Shown here piece by piece: positions 9,079 through 18,158 of a stretch of DNA of 48,679 nucleotides. The DNA is taken from assembly GCA_035353175.1 (NCBI GenBank), contig DAOPZC010000037.1:1-48679 (forward strand), given 5' to 3'. Made by a program: the position numbers and the translations under genes. Below the pieces are notes generated by a model. The model was given only the letters and a program-made list of their open reading frames with translations. It was not told the origin of the DNA and did no database searches. Each line of letters opens with the position of its first letter. The stretch's first letter is position 1. The stretch comes from DAOPZC01 sp035353175 (GTDB lineage: Bacteria > Verrucomicrobiota > Kiritimatiellia > RFP12 > UBA1067).

Positions 9079-9249
9079 ATGAAGAAGGCAACCCGAAGCG
9101 CGCCCGACATTCGCAGCGCCACGCATCGCGCGAAACCCAAGGGGCTCGCCGAGCGCCTGACGCCGAGTGAGCGTCGGGCGCTTTGGCTCGTCGCCGGCCT
9201 TTTCCTGCTCGGCACACTTGTCCGCGGATGCCGCCTCGGACAGTTCTAA
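9079..9249 (+). CDS. Small single-pass membrane protein, unrecognised
   Basis: A possible gene of 56 residues in the gap between leuS and the lamin-tail protein. It has a basic first half, then LTPSERRALWL leading into a hydrophobic segment (residues 34-49, ALWLVAGLFLLGTLVR). The arrangement resembles the N-terminal membrane anchor of ComEA-like helix-hairpin-helix proteins, but the DNA-binding part is absent. It could be a truncated remnant, a real small membrane protein, or chance. No clear ribosome binding site is seen (GGGGTA is about 10 bases upstream). Confidence 0.4.
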   Translation: MKKATRSAPDIRSATHRAKPKGLAERLTPSERRALWLVAGLFLLGTLVRGCRLGQF

Positions 9250-9273
9250 TTTCGCCCCCAAATAAATAGCGGG

Positions 9274-12200
9274 TCAGGGCAACAGCGAAGGCGTGTTGGT
9301 GGTGTTGATCATTTCGAAACTGTCCACACGCGGATCTTCCATCTCGATGACCCAGTGGAGGAAGACGTTCGCGGCGCTCCACCCGAACAATTGGTAACCG
9401 AACGGATTGGCGATAAAGATCTGGGACGTATGGTTGGTGTCGAAGGAGTTGGTCGTCAGATAATACTGCATGACCATCTTCCAATCGGCATCTGACAGCT
9501 TTTCCTTGGCCTCGACCTTAAACTTCGCAGCGCCCTGCAGATTGGTGCAGTTCTGGCCGTTCAGCGCCAGCCAGACGGTCATGTAATAATTGGTGTACTG
9601 ATCCGGCACGACTTTTTTGATCCCGCCCTCCAAGATGTTCGTCACCGTCGGATTCGCGTTCAGCCAATACCGTTCCGTCAGCGTGAGCTCTCGGTCGTAA
9701 TAGTACGTGGGAGCCAAGTCACCGTCGCCGAAACTCATCAGCCAGTTCAGGACGGTGCCGTCCACGCCGAGGCCGGAAACGTCGCGCCGCAAACCGACCT
9801 CGACGTCCACCGTGGTGTTCGACTGCACGCTCTCAAACCAATTCGTATACACCTGACTAGGCCATTCGGTTGCAAGAGTCACCGAACCGTCTCTTGTCAC
9901 CGACTGCAACCGATACCAATCATCTGTCCGGTACACGATGTTCGTCGTCGTCCCCTTCTTGATTTTCAATAAGTATTGGATGACGCGCTTATCGTTCTGC
10001 GTCGCTTTATCAATGTTCAGCGTCGACGTGATCAGCACGTTCGACACGCCCGGCAACAGCTCTTCGGCCTGGGGCACGACCTGCCCGATGTTCGGCGCTC
10101 CCGGCGTCCAGTACTGCGGGAACGACCACCCGTTGGTCAAGGTGCCCGTGAAGGCCCAATCAGCAGCCGTCTTGCCGGTCCCGTTCGTGACGCTCAGCGA
10201 CCCCATCTTATACTCCTGGCCCATATATTTGAAGCGGCCCTCGGGATCCTGCTCCGCCCACCTGATGCCGGAATAGTAGTAATCATCCCCCCATTCCGGA
10301 TTCCAGTCATACGCGATCACATGCTCGTACATGCCGAACGGGCGGCGCAACCGGATGCCGCCGGGGCTGAACGACGGAAGAACCGACGAGAGACCGTTGT
10401 ATGCGTAATCCAAGACCGGCAACGGATACGCCGCATTGTCGGCAGGATACGAGCCGATCACGAAGAAGGCATACCCGTTCACGACCGCGGTCTCTTTCAC
10501 CTTCCCCGCGGGTATTGCGAAAGACACCGTCTTATACGGCACGTCGTAAACGATATCGATGATCCACCCGCCCAAGTCCACGCCGGCCGGCACAGCGATC
10601 TCGATGTAGCGATTGTCCCAAAAGCCGGACTGCTTCACGCCGTTCGACACCACATACTCGTAGGAATTCACCTCGTTGATCCACACGGATCCCTGCCAGA
10701 CGCCGTAAACAATGGCGTACGGAGACCAGCCCTGCGACGCATACTGCTGATTCAGGTCCACGGGGAAATACCAATCGGGGCTTTCGAAGGTTCTTTGCTC
10801 AGCGCGCAACGGGATACCGCCATTGTAGTCGGCCCACACGCGGTACTGCACGACCTGATCCCGCTCCTGAGGCGGAATGTCCGCGCTCGGCAACGTGCGG
10901 TACACCAGCGAACCCGTATTCGTCGGATACATCGGCACCGTTAAAGTCTGCTCCGTCGGCCAATTATCAACGCCCCAAACATTCGTCCCGATATAATACG
11001 TGACGTACATGTGAATGTCGGAAATCGAGGACGCCAACCGGATGTTCGAGATCTGAGCTTCAACCCCGATATAGTCCGACTCCATCGGCTGGAAGCGGCC
11101 CTGCTGGTAGTCGTCGTCACCGTTTTCTCTGCACAGCGCCTTGACCCTCACGAGATCGAAACCGGGGAACACGGGCTCCGAAACCGAGACCTCTTCCAGA
11201 CAGGCCCGCTTCTCGCCGATCGCGGTCTGCAGCCTGATCGCCTTGTACCTCTTGCCTGACTCCAAGAGATGCAACGAGTAAGGGTGATACAGCGTGCTGA
11301 CGATGTTCGTGAACCTATAAATCTCCGCCCACTGGTCGTCAGGAGCATACCAGTTGTTCGTCGTCGCGTACACATAGACGGTCGCGGGCTGCCCGTTGCT
11401 GTAGGCGCGCGCCATGAACGTCAGATCGCCCAGCCCGCCCGGCAAAACCGGCGACTGCAAAAACGGATCATACAGGTCCTGGACGGGGTCTGTCTCGGCA
11501 TCCGGCCCCACCCGATTGTTCAGGAAGCAGGCCTTGCTTTCATCCAGTATCACGCGCATCGTGTCGGTGCTCGATATTTTCGCGTTATAGACTTTCCATG
11601 AAGACGAGTCGATATGGGGCTCATCCCAGGCGACCACGTTGTTGATCTCGACCAGCGCGTTAGTATACCCGCCCGCGCGGTCGTTCAACACACGCAGCCA
11701 CCCCGGCGCATTGGTCCCGAAATAGACCGACGCATGCTGGTAGGCAGACATCACATTGCTGACCACGATCAAGGGCTGGACATCGTGCCACGTCCCGCTC
11801 TGCCGTTCAAACGCATACTGCACCGTCAGCTTCGCCGGAGGACGCAAAACCTTGTAGTCGAACTCCAGCATGCCCATGCCGTTGGTCAGCAACATCGACC
11901 GGACCGCCTGAGCCTCGTCGGGATTGGCCCGCGTGTGATCGAGCTGGACGACGTTGCCCAGCGCCGCGCTGTTGGTCACCACCCACGCCTCGGTCGCAAG
12001 CCAATCGCCGTCCTCTTCCGGATCGGGCGTCTGCTGGCCGCGCCAAGACCGGACCTCTATCTCATCCACGATCACATCCGCCCCTCCGCCCATCACCTGC
12101 AGCATCGCGAACTTCGACTGCCAGCTGTAAACCGGCACCGTCCGGAGCGTGTACCCGAAGCCGGGCACCGCGACCTGCGTCATCAGCTTCCAGTCCAGCG

Positions 12201-14859
12201 TCCCGGGCGCTCCAGGCTCGCTCTCGTCGTCGCGGTCCGAGTCCTGCAGATAAATCCCGATGTTCTGGTTCGGCGTCACCGAGTAGATCCCGTAGGGCGC
12301 GACCGCCTTCGTGCAGACAAAACGCCCGTAAGGGACCACCCAGTTCGGCTGCAGGGCATCGAAGCCCGAGCCGGAAGCGGACAACTCATCCGTGGCCGTT
12401 CCCGTCTGGACCGCGCCGGTAGTGGTCGGCTGCGTGTAGACCGCAGAAAAATTCGCCTGACAGTCCGCAGACAGGAAACCGAACGTGCCCTTGAGGTGCG
12501 GGGAAGAGCTGTCCGTCACGGTCAACACGTTGTCGGTGGCCCCGAATTTGCACTTGATATCGACCGAGGATGCACTCGTATTGTAAATGCGCAATTCCGC
12601 CGTCGTGCGGTCGCGCAGCCGTGCAACCCGTGTCACAGGCGAGCCCAGCGGATTCTCCACGCCGTTCACCCACTTGAAGAGCTGGAGCCGCACGCTCTTG
12701 TCGTCGCTCATTGTGGTTCCGGTATACGGGATCTGGGTCATGCGGAGCTCGTAGAAATTATCGGGGCCCGTGTAATAGGCGATCAGCGAGACGGAAGGCG
12801 CTTCCGGCGCCACGCTGGTGTCGCCCAGCACGTTCGCCCGGAGCAAATAGTTTTGCTTTGTGAAACCCGCATTGTTGTAGGCGATATCGTACGGGTCCGC
12901 CGGCTGGCCCAGCCGGCACTTGAAGGAAATCTGCTTGAGCCCGTCGGGCCGCGTTGCGACATGGTTGTAGACATAGCCCAGATTGAGCGTGCCGTCGCCG
13001 CCTTTCAGCCGCAGCGCCAAGTTGCGCAGCCTGACCGTGCCCTCCGGCTTGTTGACCGCGTCAGCCTCGAACCGCTCCGAAACGTATTTGGCGCTGCCCG
13101 CGACCCAGTCGCCCAGCGTCGTGACGGGCTCGCGCCAATACACGTTGGTGGCGGACGGATAGCCGACGATCGCCTCGAGGTGCCGCGTGTCGACGTTTGT
13201 CGACCACCCGTCGAACGTGTTGATGAACCGCTGCTTGGAGGGCTGTCCGCCGCTTTCCGTGAAGGTGGCCGGCGGCGCCGGCCACTCATTGAAATTCTGA
13301 TACTCGCAGCGGCAGGCCACAAACTGCATCGTGCGGGTGTTGAACACGACCTTCAGATAGCCGCCCTCGCCCACCGTCACCCGGATGGGCGTCGCGCCGT
13401 CGGTCTCCACACACATGCCGCCGTACGGGACCGTCCCGACATCGGCCTGCGCCTGCTCGGCCCAATAAACCGGGTTCGTCGAAAAGGAGTCCTCGTCCGG
13501 CACATAGGTGTTCACGGCCTTAAAACGCCACGCCACGTTCGTGACGGCGCCCTTGCCGAGCGGCACCATGCCGACCCACTCGTCATCCCCCGTCAACGTC
13601 ATCTCGACGGGAGCCTCGTTGGTGCCACGGTCCAGATACATGTTGCCGAAGCGCGACGAATACCGCCGCAGCCGCGCGTAGAACTCGCGGCCGTCAGGCT
13701 CCGACGCGCCGCCCCGGAGCGTCTTCGGCGAGAGCGATTCCGTTATATACGTATAACCCGTCTTCGTATAATCCGTTTGCAGATACCGGTATCCGTCGAA
13801 GTCGCAGACGAAATAATACTCCAGATCGCCGACCTCGGCCTGGCCGGGCAAGCCCACCTGATACCGCTCGCCGTTCCCGAGCCCGTCTCCCGTGCCTGCG
13901 ACATACTCCATCGGCAGACTCGACCAGCTGTTGGACATCTGGTCGAGATACCGCCAGCGGTAATACGCCGTAACGGTCCGTTTGGCATGGTCGGTGCGCG
14001 CATAGTCGTTCGTGCTGAAATTGTCGACGTAACACCGGATGATAAGATTCGTGCCCGCAGCGGGATGCCCGGGCTGGAAAACCGCCTCCGGACGCCGGAT
14101 CACCACGTCCGACGGCGGCAGCGAGACGCAGATGTTGTCCACGGCCGTGAACATGGCATCAAGACTCGGAACCCCCGTGTAAACGGAGCCCGTGCGCCGG
14201 ATGCGGACCCGGGCGGCCTCCCGGTAGTTCAGGATCCGCTGATAACGGGTCAGGTCGTTCGTTGACGCCGCATTGAGCGTCAGCACATCCAGCGGCAGCC
14301 AGTTATAGGTATACTGCTCCGTCTCCTCCGTCAACATGACGTTGGTCGGCCCGCCGGCATAGAGATGGTCGATCATGTTGGTCGCGATTTCGACGGTGAT
14401 CTCGGTCGGTGACGCCGGGTCAACGTTGATCGCCTCGAAATAGATGGTCCCGACGCCTTCGGTATAAAAGGGCGTCTCGATCTTCGCGTCCAGCGTATTC
14501 TGCAGGCTCGCCTGCCAGTTCGTGCTCGAAGTGCCATAGAGCAGCGGGGGGATAAGCAACGCACTCGCACTTGTTTTTGCGGACGTGCCGGCGCGGCAGG
14601 CGGTCAGCTTCCAGCCCGCCGAGTGGACATGGTTCGTGCCGGGCAGCAACCACTTCATGCCGGAAGGGAAGGATGCCGGAGCCGGGCCCACATGCGTCCA
14701 GTTGGTGGCGTAATAGGCTCCATCCTTTGCAGTGAAACCCCATTCGTTAAAGAGCATCCTCCGGTCGATCGTCGCCCCAGTAGAATCCGCTGCCCATGCG
14801 CTTTGCGAACACATCAGCACAATCGAAAAACACACGCACCATTTGGCAAACCGTTTCAT
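9274..14859 (-). CDS. Giant secreted lamin-tail-domain protein
   Basis: A 1861-residue exported protein of unknown function. Residues 1-24 are a signal peptide (MKRFAKWCVCFSIVLMCSQS, cleavage after AWA). The bulk is beta-rich, with many Asn, Thr, Trp and Tyr residues. It contains several jelly-roll-like stretches of the kind seen in carbohydrate-binding modules. Around residues 1390-1560 is a lamin-tail domain, recognised by VWINEVNSYEY, YIEIAVPAGVDLGGWIID and PGAPNIGQV. I see no catalytic motif, no membrane anchor and no PEP-CTERM tail. The ATG at 14859 has GAGAGG eight bases upstream; a TTG directly before it is not needed. It follows the pseudopilin gene by 64 bases and is probably cotranscribed, which suggests surface display or export through a pilus-like system. 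Confidence 0.8.
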   Translation of the reverse strand: MKRFAKWCVCFSIVLMCSQSAWAADSTGATIDRRMLFNEWGFTAKDGAYYATNWTHVGPAPASFPSGMKWLLPGTNHVHSAGWKLTACRAGTSAKTSASALLIPPLLYGTSSTNWQASLQNTLDAKIETPFYTEGVGTIYFEAINVDPASPTEITVEIATNMIDHLYAGGPTNVMLTEETEQYTYNWLPLDVLTLNAASTNDLTRYQRILNYREAARVRIRRTGSVYTGVPSLDAMFTAVDNICVSLPPSDVVIRRPEAVFQPGHPAAGTNLIIRCYVDNFSTNDYARTDHAKRTVTAYYRWRYLDQMSNSWSSLPMEYVAGTGDGLGNGERYQVGLPGQAEVGDLEYYFVCDFDGYRYLQTDYTKTGYTYITESLSPKTLRGGASEPDGREFYARLRRYSSRFGNMYLDRGTNEAPVEMTLTGDDEWVGMVPLGKGAVTNVAWRFKAVNTYVPDEDSFSTNPVYWAEQAQADVGTVPYGGMCVETDGATPIRVTVGEGGYLKVVFNTRTMQFVACRCEYQNFNEWPAPPATFTESGGQPSKQRFINTFDGWSTNVDTRHLEAIVGYPSATNVYWREPVTTLGDWVAGSAKYVSERFEADAVNKPEGTVRLRNLALRLKGGDGTLNLGYVYNHVATRPDGLKQISFKCRLGQPADPYDIAYNNAGFTKQNYLLRANVLGDTSVAPEAPSVSLIAYYTGPDNFYELRMTQIPYTGTTMSDDKSVRLQLFKWVNGVENPLGSPVTRVARLRDRTTAELRIYNTSASSVDIKCKFGATDNVLTVTDSSSPHLKGTFGFLSADCQANFSAVYTQPTTTGAVQTGTATDELSASGSGFDALQPNWVVPYGRFVCTKAVAPYGIYSVTPNQNIGIYLQDSDRDDESEPGAPGTLDWKLMTQVAVPGFGYTLRTVPVYSWQSKFAMLQVMGGGADVIVDEIEVRSWRGQQTPDPEEDGDWLATEAWVVTNSAALGNVVQLDHTRANPDEAQAVRSMLLTNGMGMLEFDYKVLRPPAKLTVQYAFERQSGTWHDVQPLIVVSNVMSAYQHASVYFGTNAPGWLRVLNDRAGGYTNALVEINNVVAWDEPHIDSSSWKVYNAKISSTDTMRVILDESKACFLNNRVGPDAETDPVQDLYDPFLQSPVLPGGLGDLTFMARAYSNGQPATVYVYATTNNWYAPDDQWAEIYRFTNIVSTLYHPYSLHLLESGKRYKAIRLQTAIGEKRACLEEVSVSEPVFPGFDLVRVKALCRENGDDDYQQGRFQPMESDYIGVEAQISNIRLASSISDIHMYVTYYIGTNVWGVDNWPTEQTLTVPMYPTNTGSLVYRTLPSADIPPQERDQVVQYRVWADYNGGIPLRAEQRTFESPDWYFPVDLNQQYASQGWSPYAIVYGVWQGSVWINEVNSYEYVVSNGVKQSGFWDNRYIEIAVPAGVDLGGWIIDIVYDVPYKTVSFAIPAGKVKETAVVNGYAFFVIGSYPADNAAYPLPVLDYAYNGLSSVLPSFSPGGIRLRRPFGMYEHVIAYDWNPEWGDDYYYSGIRWAEQDPEGRFKYMGQEYKMGSLSVTNGTGKTAADWAFTGTLTNGWSFPQYWTPGAPNIGQVVPQAEELLPGVSNVLITSTLNIDKATQNDKRVIQYLLKIKKGTTTNIVYRTDDWYRLQSVTRDGSVTLATEWPSQVYTNWFESVQSNTTVDVEVGLRRDVSGLGVDGTVLNWLMSFGDGDLAPTYYYDRELTLTERYWLNANPTVTNILEGGIKKVVPDQYTNYYMTVWLALNGQNCTNLQGAAKFKVEAKEKLSDADWKMVMQYYLTTNSFDTNHTSQIFIANPFGYQLFGWSAANVFLHWVIEMEDPRVDSFEMINTTNTPSLLP

Positions 14860-14923
14860 CAAACACGCCTCTCTAGGGGGGTTCGTCCGAAAAACTTTAC
14901 GCGCCTCGCATCCGTGGAGACCG

Positions 14924-15913
14924 TTACCTCATCAGGGCCTGCAGGCTCTGGGTAATCTCGACTCCGTTACAGAGTTGCTTCGTCACATCCTTCAAATCCG
15001 AGTCCTTGGCGCCTTTGGGCTCAATCAGCACATCCACGTGTCCGTCCGCAAACGCGACATGCGCGACATAGCGCTTCGCGACCTGGTGGTTGAATCCGAT
15101 ATACTCGTCGGTCGAGGGATTGTGATACGCGCCGGCCGAGACCTCTCTCCCGTTCTGATCAAGCGTCCCGATAAAGGTCTCGAGCACGCTGTCCGCGCCG
15201 GCGCTGAAAAGACCTTTCTCGACCTTCTCGCCGTGCGAACTCCCCGCGAAAACAGGCAATTCGGCAAACAGCAGCAGGTTGCCGGCATTGCCCTTTTTTG
15301 AAAGGTCGCTCAAAAAGACCTCGCGCTGCGACGGCATGCGCGTGGGCGTGGGCGAGGCGACCTCACTGAACCCGAAATAAGCGTTCATGACATAGGAGCG
15401 CCCGGCCTCGACCCCCATCGCCTTGTTTTTGAACGATACGTATTTCTTGGCCACGCTCTTGTGCACATCGCACATGTACACCGCCAAATCCTTGCCCGCA
15501 TAGGACCACAGCACACCGTTGGTGATCGACTCGAACGCCGTGTCGCCAAAATAACAGGAACGCTTCATGCTGGGGGACTGGATATCCAAACTCGGCCAGC
15601 GCCCATCGCCCGTCCACCCCACCCATCCCTTGCCTTTCCAATCAAAATAGGTCGTCGCATATCTGCCGTTAGGCTGCTTCGTTGGATAGCGGTGTTCATA
15701 GGAGCCGGCTTTCGGCATACGCCCGTCATTGTCCACGGCGAAGTTCATCGTGGCCTGCGCCAGCGTCTTCAGATTCGCCTTACAGCGGATCGCCTGCCCC
15801 ATTGAGCGGGCCTTGGTCACCTGCGTCGTCAGCGCCGCGGCCAGGATGCCGAGGATGGAGATCACCACCAACAATTCAACCAGCGTAAATCCTTTATTTG
15901 CTTTATAAAGCAT
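14924..15913 (-). CDS. Type II/IV pseudopilin with H-X9-DG motif
   Basis: A 329-residue prepilin-like protein. Residues 1-30 carry the class III signal KGFTLVELLVVISILGILAA: a prepilin peptidase would cut after the glycine, leaving a methylated phenylalanine and a hydrophobic N-terminal helix. The C-terminal domain contains HVAFADGHVDVL, the signature of the large pseudopilin family expanded in Planctomycetes, Verrucomicrobia and Lentisphaerae. I chose ATG at 15913 (MLYKANKG) because AGGAG lies five bases upstream. It is divergent from proS and precedes the lamin-tail giant. Role inferred: a surface or secretion-apparatus subunit. No pilus assembly gene is in the window. Confidence 0.9.
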   Translation of the reverse strand: MLYKANKGFTLVELLVVISILGILAAALTTQVTKARSMGQAIRCKANLKTLAQATMNFAVDNDGRMPKAGSYEHRYPTKQPNGRYATTYFDWKGKGWVGWTGDGRWPSLDIQSPSMKRSCYFGDTAFESITNGVLWSYAGKDLAVYMCDVHKSVAKKYVSFKNKAMGVEAGRSYVMNAYFGFSEVASPTPTRMPSQREVFLSDLSKKGNAGNLLLFAELPVFAGSSHGEKVEKGLFSAGADSVLETFIGTLDQNGREVSAGAYHNPSTDEYIGFNHQVAKRYVAHVAFADGHVDVLIEPKGAKDSDLKDVTKQLCNGVEITQSLQALMR

Positions 15914-15993
15914 AACACTCCTACTGCGCTTTTTTAGCATTTCTGTATTTTCGCTTTTATTGCCGCCGGAGGCAAGGGTTTTTATGTTCCTTT

Positions 15994-16007
15994 TTTCGCT
16001 TGCGAAA
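15994..16007 (+). promoter_or_regulatory. Palindromic element before proS
   Basis: TTTCGCTTGCGAAA is a perfect 14-bp palindrome apart from its TT centre. It ends exactly 69 bases before the proS ATG. The same 15 bases (with a following C) recur at the same distance before glyS. It also lies about 80 bases before the divergent pseudopilin start. It could be an operator, or its TTGCGA could serve as a -35 element. Confidence 0.5.
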
Positions 16008-16076
16008 CCCCCTGAAATCCGGTGAAATATTGCACAATTATTTACACCATCGAAGGTTAGGAAGGAAAAGTCTCTT

Positions 16077-17795
16077 ATGCGTTGGTCGCGTACGCTCATT
16101 GCAACCCTCCGGGATGACCCCCAGGAAGCCGAAATCGTCAGCCACAAACTCATGGTCCGGGCGGGCCTTATCCGTAAACTCTCAGGCGGCCTTTACACGT
16201 TTATGCCCCTCGGCCTCCGCGCCCTCCAGAAAGTCTCGCAGATCGTGCGGGAGGAAATGAACCGCGCCGGCGCCCAGGAGATCCTCATGCCCGCGCTCCA
16301 GCCCGCGGAACTCTGGGAACGCTCCGGACGGCTGGCCACCATGGGCCCGGGGATGTTCCGGCTGAAGGACCGCGCCGAACGCCTCATGGCGCTCGGCCCC
16401 ACCCACGAGGAGGTCGTCACGGAGCTCATCGCCGGCGAGGTCTCCTCCTACCGGCAGCTGCCGTGCACGGTCTATCAGATCCAGACCAAATTCCGCGACG
16501 AGATCCGTCCCCGCTTCGGCCTGATGCGGGCCAAAGAGTTCATCATGAAGGACGCCTACAGCTTCGACACTTCGCTCGAAGCCGCCGACGCCTCGTACCA
16601 GTCCATGTACGACGCCTATGTCCGCATCTTCACCCGATGCGGCTTGGATGCCCGCCCCGTGGAAGCCGACACCGGCGACATCGGGGGCAAATGGTCCCAC
16701 GAGTTCATGGTGCTTGCCGATTCCGGCGAGGACGGCATCGTCGATTGTCCCGCCTGCGGCTATGCGGCCAACCAGGAGCGGGCTGAGCGCACGTGCCCGG
16801 CCCTGACGGAAACCTCTTGCCCGGCCTTCGCCGAGGTGGCCACGCCCAACGCCCGCACCATCGACGACCTCGTCGCCTTCTTCAAGTGCGGCGCGGACCG
16901 CTTCATCAAGACCCTCATCTACCTCGTGGACGGCAAGCCGGTCGCAGCCCTCGTGCCCGGCGACCGCGATTTGAACGAGCACAAGCTGAAGCGCCTGCTC
17001 AACGCCAAGAAAGTCGAGCTCGCCGACGAGGCCACCATCCTGAAGGTCACCGGCGCGCCGGTCGGGTTTGCCGGTCCCGTGGGACTCAGCATCCCGGTCT
17101 ACGCTGACCAGGCCCTCAACGGCGCCTCCGACCACATCGCCGGAGCGAACAAAGCCGACACCCACATCCTCCATGTGGACCTCGGCCGCGATGCCGCCGT
17201 GACCGCCTTCGAGGATCTGGTCCTCGTCGGCGCCGGCGACACGTGCCCCCGTTGCGGCAAGACCATGCAGCTCAAGCGCGGCATCGAGGTCGGACACGTC
17301 TTCAAGCTCGGCACCAAGTACACCGCGGCGTTCGAAGCCAAATACCTGAGTGACAAAGGCCAGAGCGACCTCATGGTCATGGGGTGCTACGGCATCGGCG
17401 TGACCCGCACGCTCCAAGCCGTCATCGAGCAGAGCCACGACGCCGACGGCATCGTCTGGCCGATCTCGGTCGCTCCGTTCGCCGTCAGCCTGCTTCTGCT
17501 CGACCCCAAAGACGCGGCCGTGTGCGCCGTGGTCGACAAAATCGAAAAGGACTTGCAGGACCGCGGCATCGACGTCTTCGTGGATGACCGCGAAGAACGC
17601 CCAGGCGTGAAGTTCAAAGACGCCGACCTGATCGGATGCCCGATCCGTGTGGTCGCCGGCGCCAAAGGCCTTGCGAAAGGCGGCGTCGAAGTCAAGCTCC
17701 GCACGTCGAAGAATGTCGATCTCGTGCCCGTCGAGAATGCGGCCGACGCCATCGTCAAACTGGCGGACACGCTGGCCGCTGCGCTGAAAAAATAA
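16077..17795 (+). CDS. proS: Prolyl-tRNA synthetase (bacterial type, with editing insertion)
   Basis: Charges tRNA-Pro. The 572-residue product is the long bacterial form. Class II motif 2 is in TKFRDEIRPRFGLMRAKEF. An INS (YbaK-like) editing domain is inserted at about 220-390. It is flanked by CPACG and CPRCG, whose cysteines resemble zinc sites. Motif 3 is GCYGIGVTRTLQAVIEQ, and the C-terminal anticodon-binding domain includes DDREERPGVKFKDADLIG. The ATG at 16077 is preceded by GGAAGGAAAAG. It heads a run with the IHF/HU gene (25 bases on) and hisS. Confidence 0.97.
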   Translation: MRWSRTLIATLRDDPQEAEIVSHKLMVRAGLIRKLSGGLYTFMPLGLRALQKVSQIVREEMNRAGAQEILMPALQPAELWERSGRLATMGPGMFRLKDRAERLMALGPTHEEVVTELIAGEVSSYRQLPCTVYQIQTKFRDEIRPRFGLMRAKEFIMKDAYSFDTSLEAADASYQSMYDAYVRIFTRCGLDARPVEADTGDIGGKWSHEFMVLADSGEDGIVDCPACGYAANQERAERTCPALTETSCPAFAEVATPNARTIDDLVAFFKCGADRFIKTLIYLVDGKPVAALVPGDRDLNEHKLKRLLNAKKVELADEATILKVTGAPVGFAGPVGLSIPVYADQALNGASDHIAGANKADTHILHVDLGRDAAVTAFEDLVLVGAGDTCPRCGKTMQLKRGIEVGHVFKLGTKYTAAFEAKYLSDKGQSDLMVMGCYGIGVTRTLQAVIEQSHDADGIVWPISVAPFAVSLLLLDPKDAAVCAVVDKIEKDLQDRGIDVFVDDREERPGVKFKDADLIGCPIRVVAGAKGLAKGGVEVKLRTSKNVDLVPVENAADAIVKLADTLAAALKK

Positions 17796-17820
17796 CCCCC
17801 CCTAACGGAAGGAAGCCCGT

Positions 17821-18147
17821 ATGCAAATCGACGAGTTGGAAGAAGAGTCCGGCAACGGACTGGCCCTGACCAAACGCGATCTGGTGACGCGCATCTCCAA
17901 AGAGACCGGGATCACGCAGCTCGATGTTTTTTCAATCGTCCAAAAAACTCTCGACGGCATCATCGACGCCCTTGAATCCGGCAAACACGTGGAATTCCGC
18001 GAATTCGGCGTGTTTGAGATCACCGAGCGCAAAGCGCGCATCGGGAGAAACCCCAACAAGCCCGAAGACATCGTCCAAATCCCTGTCCGGAAGGTCGTCA
18101 AATTCAAGCCCGGCAAACGCATGCGCGAAATGCTGGCCCAGAAGTAG
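17821..18147 (+). CDS. HU/IHF-family DNA-binding protein
   Basis: A 108-residue nucleoid protein that bends DNA as a dimer. The family core runs from about residue 17 (LTKRDLVTRI) through VQKTLDGIIDALESGKHVEFREFGVFEI. The DNA-binding arm is ARIGRNPNKPEDIVQIP, whose RNP tip intercalates DNA. The first 15 residues (MQIDELEEESGNGL) are an acidic extension absent from typical HU or IHF. AAGGAAG precedes the ATG. It sits between proS and hisS with gaps of 25 and 11 bases, so it is probably cotranscribed with them. I cannot tell whether it acts as IHF or HU. Confidence 0.93.
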   Translation: MQIDELEEESGNGLALTKRDLVTRISKETGITQLDVFSIVQKTLDGIIDALESGKHVEFREFGVFEITERKARIGRNPNKPEDIVQIPVRKVVKFKPGKRMREMLAQK

Positions 18148-18158
18148 CAGCCGAAAAG

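Noticed and set aside
11614..14265. A plus-strand open frame of 883 codons opposite the lamin-tail gene
   Set aside because: Composition (Arg, His, Val, Asp) is typical of the antisense frame of a GC-rich gene, and the minus strand has a signal peptide, ribosome binding site and lamin-tail domain.
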